A DNA stretch of 64,000 bases from contig JAKACW010000017.1 of the NCBI GenBank assembly GCA_021821045.1, forward strand, positions 1 through 64,000, written 5' to 3'. Shown piece by piece: positions 8,366 through 16,919 of this stretch (position 1 is the first letter of the stretch; every line of letters starts with the position of its first letter). The position numbers were made by a program, and so were the translations under genes. This stretch comes from Pseudomonadota bacterium (GTDB lineage: Bacteria > Pseudomonadota > Gammaproteobacteria > JAADHS01). The notes below the pieces were generated by a model, which saw only the letters and a list, made by a program, of their open reading frames with translations, searched no databases and was not told where the DNA came from.

Positions 8366-9391
8366 ATGGATAACGCCGTTTATAGTCGCATCGATGAAAT
8401 CACCACGCGCATTCTAGCAGGCGGAGAAATGACCGGCGACGAAGGCCGCTGGATGATTCGCCTCGACGACACCTATGTTCCATGGCTCATGGCCGGCGCC
8501 GACCGGATTCGCAAAACCTATCGCGGCGATGAGGTCGAAGTCTGCGCGATCTCAAATGTGCGCTCGGGCAATTGCTCGGAAAACTGTTCGTTCTGCTCCC
8601 AAAGCGGTCACCATAAAACGGCCGCCCCTGTTTACGGTTACATTCCAGCGGAAGAATTGGCCAAACAGGCCAAGCGCGCGCGCGGTTGGGGCACCAGCGA
8701 TTTCGGCATCGTCTCCAAGGGTTGGGGCATTCGTTCCGACAAGGAGAAGAACCAACTCAAAGAATACCTGAACACTCTTGGCGAGCAGTCCGACATCGGC
8801 CGTTGCGCAAGCCTGGGCGTGCTGACCGAGGATTCGGCACAGTGGCTCAAACAAGCTGGTTTGGAGAATTACCACCACAATCTGGAAACCGCCGAGAGCT
8901 TCTTCGGCAACGTTTGCACCACCCACACCTATCAGGAAAACATCGACACCATCCGCCACGCCCGCGACGCCGGACTGCGGGTGTGCGCCGGCGGCATTCT
9001 CGGCATGGGCGAATCGGAAGATCAGCGCATTGAATTGGCGGAAACGCTGCGCAACCTGGGCGTCGAATCGGTGCCGCTTAATTTCCTGAATCCGCAGCCC
9101 GGCACGCCCATGGGCAATCGCCAACCGATGCAGCCGCTGGAGATTCTGCGCAACATCGCCGTGTTCCGATACATGCTGCCCAAAGCCGAGATTCGCATCG
9201 CCGGCGGTCGCCAATTCCTCGGCGATATGCAGAGCATGATATTCATGGCCGGCGCGTCCGGCATCATGATCGGCGACTATCTCACCACTAAGGGACGGCG
9301 GGTCGAGGATGATCTCAAAATGCTCGATGACTTGGGGCTCACGTTTCGCGGCGATACGCAGCAGCGGCGGGAAGCTCAAGGGGCACAGTAA
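8366..9391 (+). CDS. bioB: Biotin synthase BioB, anaerobe-type variant
   Basis: A radical SAM enzyme that inserts sulfur into dethiobiotin. From the chosen ATG it has 341 residues. The SAM cluster motif is CSENCSFC (about 67-74). Against classical BioB, two auxiliary-cluster cysteines (RCASLG and RVCAGG) and the Arg of AGGRQ are kept. The first auxiliary cysteine (RFC in E. coli) is glycine here (DFGIV), an extra cysteine appears in NVCTTHTYQ, and YNHNLD reads YHHNLE. These features recall BioB from anaerobes (type II, reported to use a different auxiliary cluster). An upstream ATG at 8327 is possible but lies at the promoter -10. First gene of bioBFHCD; a REP pair separates it from bioF. Confidence 0.92.
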   Translation: MDNAVYSRIDEITTRILAGGEMTGDEGRWMIRLDDTYVPWLMAGADRIRKTYRGDEVEVCAISNVRSGNCSENCSFCSQSGHHKTAAPVYGYIPAEELAKQAKRARGWGTSDFGIVSKGWGIRSDKEKNQLKEYLNTLGEQSDIGRCASLGVLTEDSAQWLKQAGLENYHHNLETAESFFGNVCTTHTYQENIDTIRHARDAGLRVCAGGILGMGESEDQRIELAETLRNLGVESVPLNFLNPQPGTPMGNRQPMQPLEILRNIAVFRYMLPKAEIRIAGGRQFLGDMQSMIFMAGASGIMIGDYLTTKGRRVEDDLKMLDDLGLTFRGDTQQRREAQGAQ

Positions 9392-9394
9392 AGG

Positions 9395-9465
9395 AATCGC
9401 GGTAGGAAACCGCTCCCACAATCGACGGCCGCCTTATCGTGGGAGTGGGTTGTTCCGCTCCCACA
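9395..9465. repeat. REP pair, one unit degenerate
   Basis: A B unit at 9395-9420 starts 3 bases after the bioB stop. It is followed by a degenerate unit at 9439-9465 (GTGGGAGTGG, then GTTGTT, then CCGCTCCCAC) that is itself nearly palindromic. The pair interrupts the biotin operon between bioB and bioF. Confidence 0.75.
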
Positions 9466-9495
9466 ACGCTACATACATAGCATTCAACAACCGCA

Positions 9496-10647
9496 ATGCA
9501 TGAATCCCTCAAGGCAAACCTGCGCGAAATCGAACAAGCACAACGCTGGCGCCGGCGCCGAATCCTGACGTCGCCACAAGGCGCCCAGATCACGGTCGAC
9601 GGCCGGCCGTTCCTCAGCTTCTGCAGCAACGACTATCTCGGCTTGGCGAATCACCCCGAGGTCGTGGCCGCAGCCCAGGAAGGGATCGCCCGTTACGGTG
9701 TTGGCTCCGGCGCGGCTCATTTGGTCAGCGGCCATTTCGAACCCCACCACGCGCTGGAGGAGGAATTAGCCCGGTTCACCGGGCGCAAGCGGGCGGTGCT
9801 GTTTTCCACCGGCTATATGGCAAATCTGGGCATCATTAGCGCCTTGGTACGGCGGGCCGAGGGGATTCTGCAGGATCGACTTAACCACGCATCGTTAATC
9901 GACGGCGCGATCCTGGCGCGGGCGCGGCTCAGACGCTACCGACATCGCGACATCGCCCAGGTAGAACGCCGGCTCGCGGCGGCGGGAAAAGCCATTCGTT
10001 TGGTCGTCACCGATGGTGTCTTCAGCATGGATGGCGATATGGCACCGCTGCCCGCGCTCGCCAAGCTGTGTCGCGAGCACGATGCGTGGCTGATCGTGGA
10101 CGACGCCCACGGCCTGGGCGTACTGGGCGAGACTGGGCGCGGCTCCTTGGAACATTTCGGACTTAGCGCCGTTGACGTACCCGTTCTAATGGGTACGCTG
10201 GGCAAAGCCTTCGGAACGTTTGGCGCCTTCGTCGCCGGCGGCGATGACTTGATCGAGACATTGATTCAGCAGGCACGCACCTACATTTATACTACGGCGG
10301 TGCCGCCGGCCATCGCGCTTGCCACGGTGGCGAGCCTGCGGGTGGCGCAGCAAGAAACATGGCGGCGTGAACGGCTGCAGGAATTGGTGCGGCACTTCCG
10401 CGACAAGGTTGCGCCACTGGGATTCGCCCTGACCGACTCAAACACGCCGATCCAACCCTTGATCATCGGCGACTCTGCCCAAGCCGTCGCGCTCAGCGCG
10501 CGCCTGGAACAGCACGACATCCTCGTGCCCGCCATTCGGCCGCCGACGGTGCCCGAAGGCAGCGCGCGACTGCGCATCACCTTCAGCGCCGCCCACGAAC
10601 TCGAACATGTCGACCGTTTGATCGATGCCCTCGGGGCTTGCGCATGA
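9496..10647 (+). CDS. bioF: 8-amino-7-oxononanoate synthase BioF
   Basis: A PLP enzyme joining pimeloyl-ACP and L-alanine to form 8-amino-7-oxononanoate in biotin synthesis. It has 383 residues, normal length. Visible are the N-terminal SFCSNDYLGLANHP motif (about 41-54), the GSGAAHLVSG segment, the PLP-interacting DDAHGLGVLG (about 201-210) and the Schiff-base lysine in MGTLGKAFGTFG (about 231-242). It overlaps bioH by 4 bases (ATGA), so they are translationally coupled. Confidence 0.96.
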   Translation: MHESLKANLREIEQAQRWRRRRILTSPQGAQITVDGRPFLSFCSNDYLGLANHPEVVAAAQEGIARYGVGSGAAHLVSGHFEPHHALEEELARFTGRKRAVLFSTGYMANLGIISALVRRAEGILQDRLNHASLIDGAILARARLRRYRHRDIAQVERRLAAAGKAIRLVVTDGVFSMDGDMAPLPALAKLCREHDAWLIVDDAHGLGVLGETGRGSLEHFGLSAVDVPVLMGTLGKAFGTFGAFVAGGDDLIETLIQQARTYIYTTAVPPAIALATVASLRVAQQETWRRERLQELVRHFRDKVAPLGFALTDSNTPIQPLIIGDSAQAVALSARLEQHDILVPAIRPPTVPEGSARLRITFSAAHELEHVDRLIDALGACA

Positions 10648-11420
10648 CCCTACAGGTTTCCGTCTCGGGCAGTGGAACCCCGCTCGTGCTGCTGCACGGA
10701 TGGTTGTTTCCCGGCGCGGTGTGGGAGCCGTTGGCGGCGGAATTGGCGCAGCACTTTCGGGTTCATGTGGTCGATCTTCCCGGTTACGGCCGCAACGTTA
10801 ACTACGTCTGCGAACCCTACGACATGGAACAATTGATTGCAGCGATTTCATCGTCTGTGCCCCGCGACAGCGTCGCGATCGGCTGGTCCCTGGGCGCGTT
10901 GATTGCAATTGACTGGGCGCTGCTGCGGCCGGAGCAGCTACGCGCAGTGGTGCTCATCGGCGGCACACCCCGCTTCACCACAGCCCCAGACTGGCCGTTC
11001 GGAACGCCGCCGGAGCAGCTCGCCGCGTTCACCCAAGCGTGCCAGGATGACATGGCCGGAACGATCAAGCGCTTTGCCAGCTCGCAAGCGAAGGGCATTC
11101 CGCAACCCAACGCGACGATCCGCTTTCTCAATCGCGTGCTGGCGCAGAATCCACCGCCGGCGGATGATGCGCTGGTGGGCGGACTGCATTTGCTCAGAGA
11201 CGTGGACTGCCGCGACAAACTCGGCGAGATCTCGCTGCCGACCTTGGTGATACACGGCGGTGAAGACAGCGTCATTCCCGTTCAAGCGGGGGAAACGCTG
11301 GCACGTCACATTCCCGATGCGCGCTGGGCGTGTTTCGCCGACAGCGGTCATGTGCCCTTTTTGGTCAAGCCGCGCGCGGTTGCCGACACGATTCAGGAAT
11401 TCTGCGATGAACTCGGTTGA
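10644..11420 (+). CDS. bioH: Pimeloyl-ACP methyl ester esterase BioH
   Basis: An alpha/beta hydrolase that removes the methyl group from pimeloyl-ACP methyl ester, ending the BioC-BioH route to the pimelate moiety. It has 258 residues. The HGW oxyanion region is near residue 20, the nucleophile Ser lies in GWSLGA (about 80), the Asp in HGGEDSVIP and the His in DSGHVPF (about 235). The ATG overlapping the bioF stop is preferred to a TTG two codons earlier. Its 3' end overlaps bioC by 14 bases. Confidence 0.93.
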   Translation: MTLQVSVSGSGTPLVLLHGWLFPGAVWEPLAAELAQHFRVHVVDLPGYGRNVNYVCEPYDMEQLIAAISSSVPRDSVAIGWSLGALIAIDWALLRPEQLRAVVLIGGTPRFTTAPDWPFGTPPEQLAAFTQACQDDMAGTIKRFASSQAKGIPQPNATIRFLNRVLAQNPPPADDALVGGLHLLRDVDCRDKLGEISLPTLVIHGGEDSVIPVQAGETLARHIPDARWACFADSGHVPFLVKPRAVADTIQEFCDELG

Positions 11421-12303
11421 CGATAGCGGCTTTTCGGTCGACAAGCGCTTGCTGAAGTCCGCCTTCAACAGCGCCGCAGAAACTTACGACAAATATGCCG
11501 TACTGCAAAAGGAAGTCGGCGCCCGGCTGTTGGAACGCTTCGACTTGGTCAAGGTGACACCCGAGCGCATCCTGGACATCGGCTCCGGCACCGGACGCAT
11601 CAGCCGCGCCATGCGCCAACGTTATACGGATTCCCATGTCGTCAGCCTCGATCTTGCCGTCGAAATGCTACGCAAGGCACGCTCCCAAACCGGATGGTGG
11701 CAAAAGTGGCGCAAACCAACTTACTGGATTTGCGCCGACGCCCAACGCATCCCCCTGCGCGACGACAGCATGGACATCGTGGTGTCCAATTTGACGCTGC
11801 AGTGGTGCACGGACCCCGAGGCGACATTTCGCGAGCTCCGCCGCGTACTGAAACCCAACGGCCTGCTCATGTTCAGCAGCTTAGGGCCGGACACCTTGAA
11901 GGAATTGCGCGCGTGCTGGCGCGAGGTGGACGACTACAATCACGTAAACGCATTCATCGACATGCACGACGTCGGCGATGCGCTGATTCGCGCCGGCTTC
12001 ACCACACCGGTGATGGATCAGGAAAACATCACCCTGCTGTTCCCGGATGTGATGCAGCTTATGCGCGAACTCAAAGCCATCGGCGCCCACAACATCACCG
12101 CGGGCCGCCGCCGCGGGCTACTTGGACGCCGCCAGCTTGCGGCACTGACCGCCGCCTACGAGAAGTATCGCGTCGATGGCAAACTGCCCTGCACCTACGA
12201 AGTCGTCTACGGTCACGCTTGGGCGCCCGCCGTCAAGCAGACCCGCGACGGTGAGACGCGCATTCCGCTTACCAAAATTCAACGCCGCGGGATGGCACCA
12301 TAA
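11407..12303 (+). CDS. bioC: Malonyl-ACP O-methyltransferase BioC
   Basis: A SAM-dependent methyltransferase that methylates malonyl-ACP to start pimelate synthesis. From the ATG that overlaps the bioH end it has 298 residues. The family N-terminus KSAFNSAAETYDKYAVLQ is present, as are SAM motif I DIGSGTGRIS (about 61-70), an acidic SLDLA motif II and the NLTLQWCTDPEA segment typical of BioC. A longer in-frame reading starts inside bioH but would add 49 residues without family similarity. The stop overlaps the bioD ATG by one base. Confidence 0.93.
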   Translation: MNSVDDSGFSVDKRLLKSAFNSAAETYDKYAVLQKEVGARLLERFDLVKVTPERILDIGSGTGRISRAMRQRYTDSHVVSLDLAVEMLRKARSQTGWWQKWRKPTYWICADAQRIPLRDDSMDIVVSNLTLQWCTDPEATFRELRRVLKPNGLLMFSSLGPDTLKELRACWREVDDYNHVNAFIDMHDVGDALIRAGFTTPVMDQENITLLFPDVMQLMRELKAIGAHNITAGRRRGLLGRRQLAALTAAYEKYRVDGKLPCTYEVVYGHAWAPAVKQTRDGETRIPLTKIQRRGMAP

Positions 12304-12977
12304 TGCGCGGCTGGTTCGTTGCCGGCACAGACACCGGCGTGGGCAAGACCTACTGCTGCGAGCTGTTGATCGGACAGTTGGTCGCTGAGGCAAAGAATGT
12401 TGCCGCATTCAAACCCGTCGCCAGCGGCGCAACCGTCCTCGACGGCAAAGTTCGCAATGACGACGCCCTCCGCTTGATGCGCGCAGCCAACAGCGGATTG
12501 CATTACGAAGACATCAATCCCTATTGCTTCGCCGATCCCATCTCGCCCCACTGGGCCGCGGCCAAAGCCGGCATGATCATCGACATCCCGCGCTTGGCGA
12601 TCCATATCCACGCCAAAGCACGCGGTGCGGATTTCACGATTGTGGAAGGCGTCGGCGGCTGGTACGCGCCATTAACAGAAAATGAGACCGCGGCGGACTT
12701 GGCGCAAGCGCTGGGTCTGCCGGTGATTCTGGTGGTAGGTTTGCGCGTCGGCTGCTTGAACCACGCGTTGCTGACAGCCGATGCGATAGTATCTAGCGGC
12801 GCGCTGCTGGCGGGTTGGATCGGCAATGTTATCGATCCCGACTACGGCAACGTTGCGGAGACTGAAGCGTATCTCACGCCTCGCTTGGGCGCGCCGTATT
12901 TGGGCATCGTACCCTATGGCCCGTCCGATGCCGCGTTGAAGGCCGGATTGCGCCTCGAACTCGGGAAGCTGAAGTAA
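12303..12977 (+). CDS. bioD: Dethiobiotin synthetase BioD
   Basis: An ATP-dependent carboxylase closing the ureido ring of dethiobiotin, the substrate of BioB. It has 224 residues. The P-loop is GTDTGVGKTY (about 7-16), FKPVASG carries the substrate lysine (about 37), and VEGVGGWYAPL (about 115-125) is the second conserved loop. It is the last gene of the bioBFHCD operon and is followed by a REP pair. bioA, needed between BioF and BioD, is not in the window. Confidence 0.95.
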   Translation: MRGWFVAGTDTGVGKTYCCELLIGQLVAEAKNVAAFKPVASGATVLDGKVRNDDALRLMRAANSGLHYEDINPYCFADPISPHWAAAKAGMIIDIPRLAIHIHAKARGADFTIVEGVGGWYAPLTENETAADLAQALGLPVILVVGLRVGCLNHALLTADAIVSSGALLAGWIGNVIDPDYGNVAETEAYLTPRLGAPYLGIVPYGPSDAALKAGLRLELGKLK

Positions 12978-12986
12978 ACAAAGACA

Positions 12987-13052
12987 ATCGCGGAATGATC
13001 CGCTCCCACGACGGGATCGATCATGCGGTGTGGGAGCGGATCATTCCGCGAA
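12987..13052. repeat. REP pair (two A-type units)
   Basis: Units at 12987-13009 and 13029-13051 are reverse complements of each other and both have the A core (ATCATT), unlike the A/B mix elsewhere. They lie between the convergent bioD and rpoH genes. Confidence 0.85.
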
Positions 13053-13063
13053 GCTAACCAGGA

Positions 13064-13924
13064 TTAGGCAATCAGCGCCGCCTTCAACTGCTTCATCGCC
13101 GCGTTTTCGATCTGACGAATACGCTCCGCGGAGACGTTGTACTCGCGGGCAAGATCGTGCAGTGTGGCTTTGTCGTCGGTGAGCCAGCGCCGCTCGACGA
13201 TAGCGCGGCTGCGGTCATTCAACTGCGCCAGCGCATGATGCAGGCGATCGCGCTCGCTGGATTCCCATTCATCGTCTTCGCAGTCGGCGGCCGGATCGTA
13301 ACGGTTGTCCGCCAAGTAGGATGACGGGGCCAGTTGGGTCGAACCGCCGTCGCTATCGTCGGCGTCCGAATAGGGATCGAAGGACGTATCGCGATGGCTC
13401 ATCCGCGCTTCCATTTCCAACACGGTCTCCGGCTTTACGCCCAGGTCCTTCGCCACGGCAGCGACTTCTTCGCCGTTCAACCAACCCAAACGGCGCTTGC
13501 TGCGCCGCAAGTTGAAGAACAGCTTGCGCTGAGCCTTGGTCGTCGCGACCTTAACAATGCGCCAATTGCGCAAAATGAATTCATGTATTTCGGCGCGAAT
13601 CCAGTGCACGGCGAAGGACACCAGTCGCACGTTGAGTTCAGGATCGAAGCGCTTGACGGCTTTCATCAGGCCGATGTTGCCTTCTTGAATCAGGTCGCCT
13701 TCGTTCAAACCGTAGCCGCGGTAACCGCGCGCGACATGCACAACGAAGCGCAGGTGAGACAACACCAACTGGCGGGCGGCATCCAAGTCGTTGGCATCGC
13801 GGAAACGGCGGGCCAGCGCCTGCTCGTCCTCGGCGCTGAGCACCGGCACGCGCAATACTTGCTGGGTGTAGGCCTCCAGACTGCCAATCGGCGTGGCCAA
13901 CTCAAACGTCGCTAGATGTCCCAT
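13064..13924 (-). CDS. rpoH: Heat-shock sigma factor RpoH (sigma-32)
   Basis: An alternative sigma factor that directs RNA polymerase to heat-shock promoters. It has 286 residues, the usual length. Region 2 is clear ([13 protein letters not shown], then [20 protein letters not shown]), and the RpoH box QRKLFFNLR (about 132-140) separates it from the vegetative sigma factor. Region 4.2 holds the helix-turn-helix ([20 protein letters not shown]). A CIRCE operator with an overlapping promoter lies about 90 bases upstream. It is adjacent to ftsX, as in many gammaproteobacteria. Confidence 0.96.
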   Translation of the reverse strand: MGHLATFELATPIGSLEAYTQQVLRVPVLSAEDEQALARRFRDANDLDAARQLVLSHLRFVVHVARGYRGYGLNEGDLIQEGNIGLMKAVKRFDPELNVRLVSFAVHWIRAEIHEFILRNWRIVKVATTKAQRKLFFNLRRSKRRLGWLNGEEVAAVAKDLGVKPETVLEMEARMSHRDTSFDPYSDADDSDGGSTQLAPSSYLADNRYDPAADCEDDEWESSERDRLHHALAQLNDRSRAIVERRWLTDDKATLHDLAREYNVSAERIRQIENAAMKQLKAALIA

Positions 13925-14006
13925 ACCTTGCCCTCATCTCGTTTCTACGCGCAGGATACGCTTATTTGATGCTGATTCGCAGATCGTAACGACCTGACTT
14001 TTTAAA

Positions 14007-14036
14007 ATTTTAGCACTCGGGTCGTTCGAGTGCCAA
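14007..14036 (-). promoter_or_regulatory. CIRCE element (HrcA operator) within the rpoH promoter
   Basis: On the plus strand 14010-14036 reads TTAGCACTC, 9 bases, then GAGTGCCAA, one mismatch from the CIRCE consensus TTAGCACTC-N9-GAGTGCTAA. On the minus strand the same DNA supplies a sigma-70 promoter: TTGGCA (14036-14031), an 18-base spacer filled by the operator, and TAAAAT (14012-14007). A repressor bound here would cover the polymerase site. The predicted leader to rpoH is about 75 bases. Confidence 0.8.
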
Positions 14037-14084
14037 TTTTATGGCAAAGTTCCAGTGCCGGGCGCTCGCAGTTTAAGTTATTGA

Positions 14085-15092
14085 TTAATCTAGATGTATC
14101 TGCCTGAGTTGGCGGCCGGCGGCGAATCGTGCCCCCAGCCAACCCAGACCGGTCACGCCAGCGACAAGGGCCAGAGTCTCCCACCACAACAATCCGCGCA
14201 GGCTTAAATCCCCCATTTGCGCGACAAGATTGCCTAACGGGGCCTGCATGGCGCCATACAGACCGTGCACGATTATGGCCGCCACGACCCCGCCGGTAAT
14301 CCCGAACCATATCCCCGTGTAGACGAATGGCCGGCGGATAAACCGCGCGCTGGCCCCAATCAGTTGGCAAAGCGCCACCTCGTCGCGGCGATTCTCGACG
14401 GCCAGCCGAATGGTGTTGCTGATGGTTAGCAGCGCGGCTACGCACAACAATCCAGCCAGCAAAACCAGCCCACGTTGACCGACCGCGATGAGCGCGTACA
14501 AACGCCCCACCCACTCCACATCGGCGTGCAGTTTATCGGTCGCGCCGTCGACGCGAAGTGTTTCGCTCAAAGCGGCGACCGGCGGGGGACCGTCGAGCGT
14601 CGCTTTCGGCCATACCCGCAACACATGAGGAAATGGGTTCTCCTCCAGCGCCTCGACGGCCGCGACATCACCGCCCATCGCGGCGTATTCGCGCAAGGCA
14701 TCATCCGGCGTGAGGTGATCGACACGCTCGACGTCATCACGCGCGCGCAACCGTGCCAGCAGCCCATCCCGCGCATCCTCGGTCGCATTCTGCTTGAGAA
14801 AAACGGTGATCTGCGGGCTGGGCGACCAGCGCTGCGCGTAGTCAACGCCGTTGGCCAACAAAACGTACAATACGGCGGGCAACGCGACGATCACGCCGAT
14901 GGCGCTCACGGTCATCAATGTCGCAACCGGCGCGCGCGCGAGTCGCACCAGACTCTCGACCGCCGCTTGCCTGTGAGCGCGAAAGTAGTTTCTCAGCCGT
15001 AAGCGCCAGCCTCCGGGTTGGGCGACCACGGCGCCGCTTTTCTGCTTGCCGCGCCGCGGCTGCAGCGCTTTGACGGTCGCGCCGGGCTTCAC
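14085..15092 (-). CDS. ftsX: Cell division protein FtsX
   Basis: The membrane subunit of the FtsEX ABC complex, which activates septal peptidoglycan hydrolases. From the GTG overlapping the ftsE stop (GTGA) it has 335 residues. A basic cytoplasmic N-terminus is followed by a first membrane segment ([20 protein letters not shown]), a periplasmic loop of about 130 residues, and three membrane segments in the C-terminal half: the FtsX/MacB permease pattern. An upstream ATG at 15149 would need a 61-base overlap with ftsE and is less likely. Confidence 0.93.
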   Translation of the reverse strand: MKPGATVKALQPRRGKQKSGAVVAQPGGWRLRLRNYFRAHRQAAVESLVRLARAPVATLMTVSAIGVIVALPAVLYVLLANGVDYAQRWSPSPQITVFLKQNATEDARDGLLARLRARDDVERVDHLTPDDALREYAAMGGDVAAVEALEENPFPHVLRVWPKATLDGPPPVAALSETLRVDGATDKLHADVEWVGRLYALIAVGQRGLVLLAGLLCVAALLTISNTIRLAVENRRDEVALCQLIGASARFIRRPFVYTGIWFGITGGVVAAIIVHGLYGAMQAPLGNLVAQMGDLSLRGLLWWETLALVAGVTGLGWLGARFAAGRQLRQIHLD

Positions 15093-15763
15093 TGCGTCGG
15101 TCCCGCCGTATCTGCGAGGCTGCCGTGTTCCAGGCTCAGCACGCGGCAATTCATTTCCGCGATTAGTTCCACGTCGTGGCTCGCCACCAGAACCGTAACG
15201 CCAACCCGATTGAACTGCTCGAACAGATGCATGATCTCGCGGGACAAATCCGGATCCAGATTGCCGGTGGGCTCGTCGGCGATCAACAGCATGGGTCGAT
15301 TCACGACGGCCCGGGCGATGCCCACCCGCTGCTGTTCGCCGCCCGAGAGCGTGGCGGGGTAATCCTTTTCGCGCTCTAAAAGGCCGACCTTGTCCAGCGC
15401 CGCGCGCACCCGCCGGCCGATCTCGCGCGGCTCGTAGGTGCCGGAAATAATCATCGGCAGGGCGACGTTGTCGAACACGGTTCGGTCCGGCAGCAGCCGG
15501 TAGTCCTGAAAGATCATCCCGATGCGCCGACGCAGTTGCGGCACGGCGCCGCGGCGCAAATCGGCGACGCTCTGGCCATTGACAATGATCTGCCCCGATG
15601 TCGGCTCTTCGATGCGCGGAATCAAGCGCAACAGCGTGCTCTTGCCGGCGCCGGAATGTCCGGTGAGGAACGCCATCTCGCCGCGCGCCAAACTAAAGCT
15701 CACGCCAACCAGTGCATCATGCCCCGCCGAATATCGCTTGCTAACGTTATTAAATTCGATCAT
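15089..15763 (-). CDS. ftsE: Cell division ATP-binding protein FtsE
   Basis: The cytoplasmic ABC ATPase partner of FtsX. It has 224 residues. Walker A is GHSGAGKST (about 35-43), the Q-loop lies in IFQDYRLL, the signature is [14 protein letters not shown] (about 140) and Walker B is [16 protein letters not shown] (about 162). The start codon is an ATG about 95 bases downstream of ftsY; a REP pair lies in that gap. It is coupled to ftsX by a 4-base overlap. Confidence 0.95.
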   Translation of the reverse strand: MIEFNNVSKRYSAGHDALVGVSFSLARGEMAFLTGHSGAGKSTLLRLIPRIEEPTSGQIIVNGQSVADLRRGAVPQLRRRIGMIFQDYRLLPDRTVFDNVALPMIISGTYEPREIGRRVRAALDKVGLLEREKDYPATLSGGEQQRVGIARAVVNRPMLLIADEPTGNLDPDLSREIMHLFEQFNRVGVTVLVASHDVELIAEMNCRVLSLEHGSLADTAGPTQ

Positions 15764-15801
15764 GACTCAGACAACGGCGCGACGACCAACCTTACCCAAA
15801 G

Positions 15802-15861
15802 AATCGCGAAAGTAATTCGCTCCCACGTCGAGGCACTCCGTCGGTGGGAGCGGTTTCCTAA
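15802..15861. repeat. REP pair abutting the ftsY stop codon
   Basis: A variant unit at 15802-15826 (core GAAAGTAATT) faces a truncated B-like unit at 15844-15861 that stops after GTGGGAGCGG and TTTCCTA. Its missing CCGCGAT end coincides with the ftsY stop codon (15858-15860), so the unit runs into the coding end. Confidence 0.7.
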
Positions 15862-16835
15862 GCCGACTCTTCGATACCCAACAACGCGTCGACAAATTGC
15901 TCGGCGTCGAAATCGCGCAAATCGTCGATACTTTCACCGACGCCGATGTAACAGATCGGCAGACCAAGTTGCTTAGCGATGGCGAACACAATGCCGCCCT
16001 TGGCCGTGCCGTCGAGTTTGGTTAGCACCAAGCCGGTCACACCGACGGCTTCGTGGAACTGCTTGGCCTGAGTCAGCGCGTTTTGCCCGATGCCGGCATC
16101 GATCACCAGAAACACGTCGTGAGGCGAATCGGGGTCGAGTTTGCCCGCCACCCGTTTCACTTTCTTCAATTCTTCCATCAGATTGGTCTGGGTGTGCAAA
16201 CGCCCAGCGGTATCCACCAACAACACATCCGCCTTGCGCGCCCGGGCCGCTTCCATCGCATCGTAAACCACCGACGCCGGATCGGAGGTGCGCTGCTGGG
16301 CGATGACGGTGACGCCGTTGCGTTCGCCCCACGTCTGCAATTGCTCCACCGCCGCGGCGCGAAACGTGTCTCCCGCCGCCAACATGACGCTCAAATCGCT
16401 TTGCTGAAATCGCTTGGCCAGCTTGCCAATGGAGGTCGTCTTGCCGGCGCCGTTGATGCCGACCATCATGATCACATACGGTCGCGGTTCATCCGGCACA
16501 GCGAAACGCCGCGCCACGGGGGCAAGGATTTTGACCATGTCTTCACGCAGCGCGGCAAGCAGGGCATCGACATCACTCAATTGTTTGCGCGCCACCCGTT
16601 GCGTCAGATCGGTAATGATTTCCCGGGTTGCGTCGACGCCGACATCCGCCATGAGCAGACGCGTCTCCAATTCCTCGAGAATGTCATCGTCGATTTGCTT
16701 TTTGCCGCGAAACAGACTGGCCAACCCGTCGGTCAACCCCTCGCGGGTGCGCGCTAAACCGCTCTTCAGGCGTTGCCACAGCCCGGGCGCGGGTTTTTTG
16801 TCCTTGTCGTCGGTCGATTTTCTGAAACCAAACAT
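15858..16835 (-). CDS. ftsY: Signal recognition particle receptor FtsY
   Basis: The membrane-associated GTPase receptor that docks SRP-ribosome complexes for co-translational insertion. It has 325 residues with a short acidic/basic A domain, then the NG domain: G1 GINGAGKTTSIGKLA (about 111-125), DTFRAAA (about 146), DTAGR (about 201), DAGIGQNA (about 242) and TKLDGTAKGG (about 268). The ATG at 16835 has an AAAGGA site 7 bases upstream and is preferred to a start 11 codons earlier. It precedes ftsE-ftsX on the same strand and is divergent from the M16 peptidases. Confidence 0.95.
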   Translation of the reverse strand: MFGFRKSTDDKDKKPAPGLWQRLKSGLARTREGLTDGLASLFRGKKQIDDDILEELETRLLMADVGVDATREIITDLTQRVARKQLSDVDALLAALREDMVKILAPVARRFAVPDEPRPYVIMMVGINGAGKTTSIGKLAKRFQQSDLSVMLAAGDTFRAAAVEQLQTWGERNGVTVIAQQRTSDPASVVYDAMEAARARKADVLLVDTAGRLHTQTNLMEELKKVKRVAGKLDPDSPHDVFLVIDAGIGQNALTQAKQFHEAVGVTGLVLTKLDGTAKGGIVFAIAKQLGLPICYIGVGESIDDLRDFDAEQFVDALLGIEESA

Positions 16836-16879
16836 GGGGGTCCTTTGTCCAAAAGCCAGTCGCCCCACCCTTCAATGGG

Positions 16880-16885
16880 TATAAT
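16880..16885 (+). promoter_or_regulatory. Consensus -10 box before the M16 peptidase pair
   Basis: A perfect TATAAT lies 35 bases upstream of the first M16 peptidase start, in the 84-base divergent gap with ftsY. No strong -35 is seen at the right distance. Confidence 0.4.
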
Positions 16886-16919
16886 GGCGACAATTAAAAT
16901 CTAACATGGATTACGGTGC

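Noticed and set aside
8552-9421. A 289-codon minus-strand frame opposite bioB
   Set aside because: Antisense of a well-supported radical SAM enzyme; no family pattern.
14045-14062. A possible sigma-54 promoter upstream of rpoH (GGCACTGG...TTTGC on the minus strand)
   Set aside because: The distance between the GG and GC elements is two bases too long for sigma-54.
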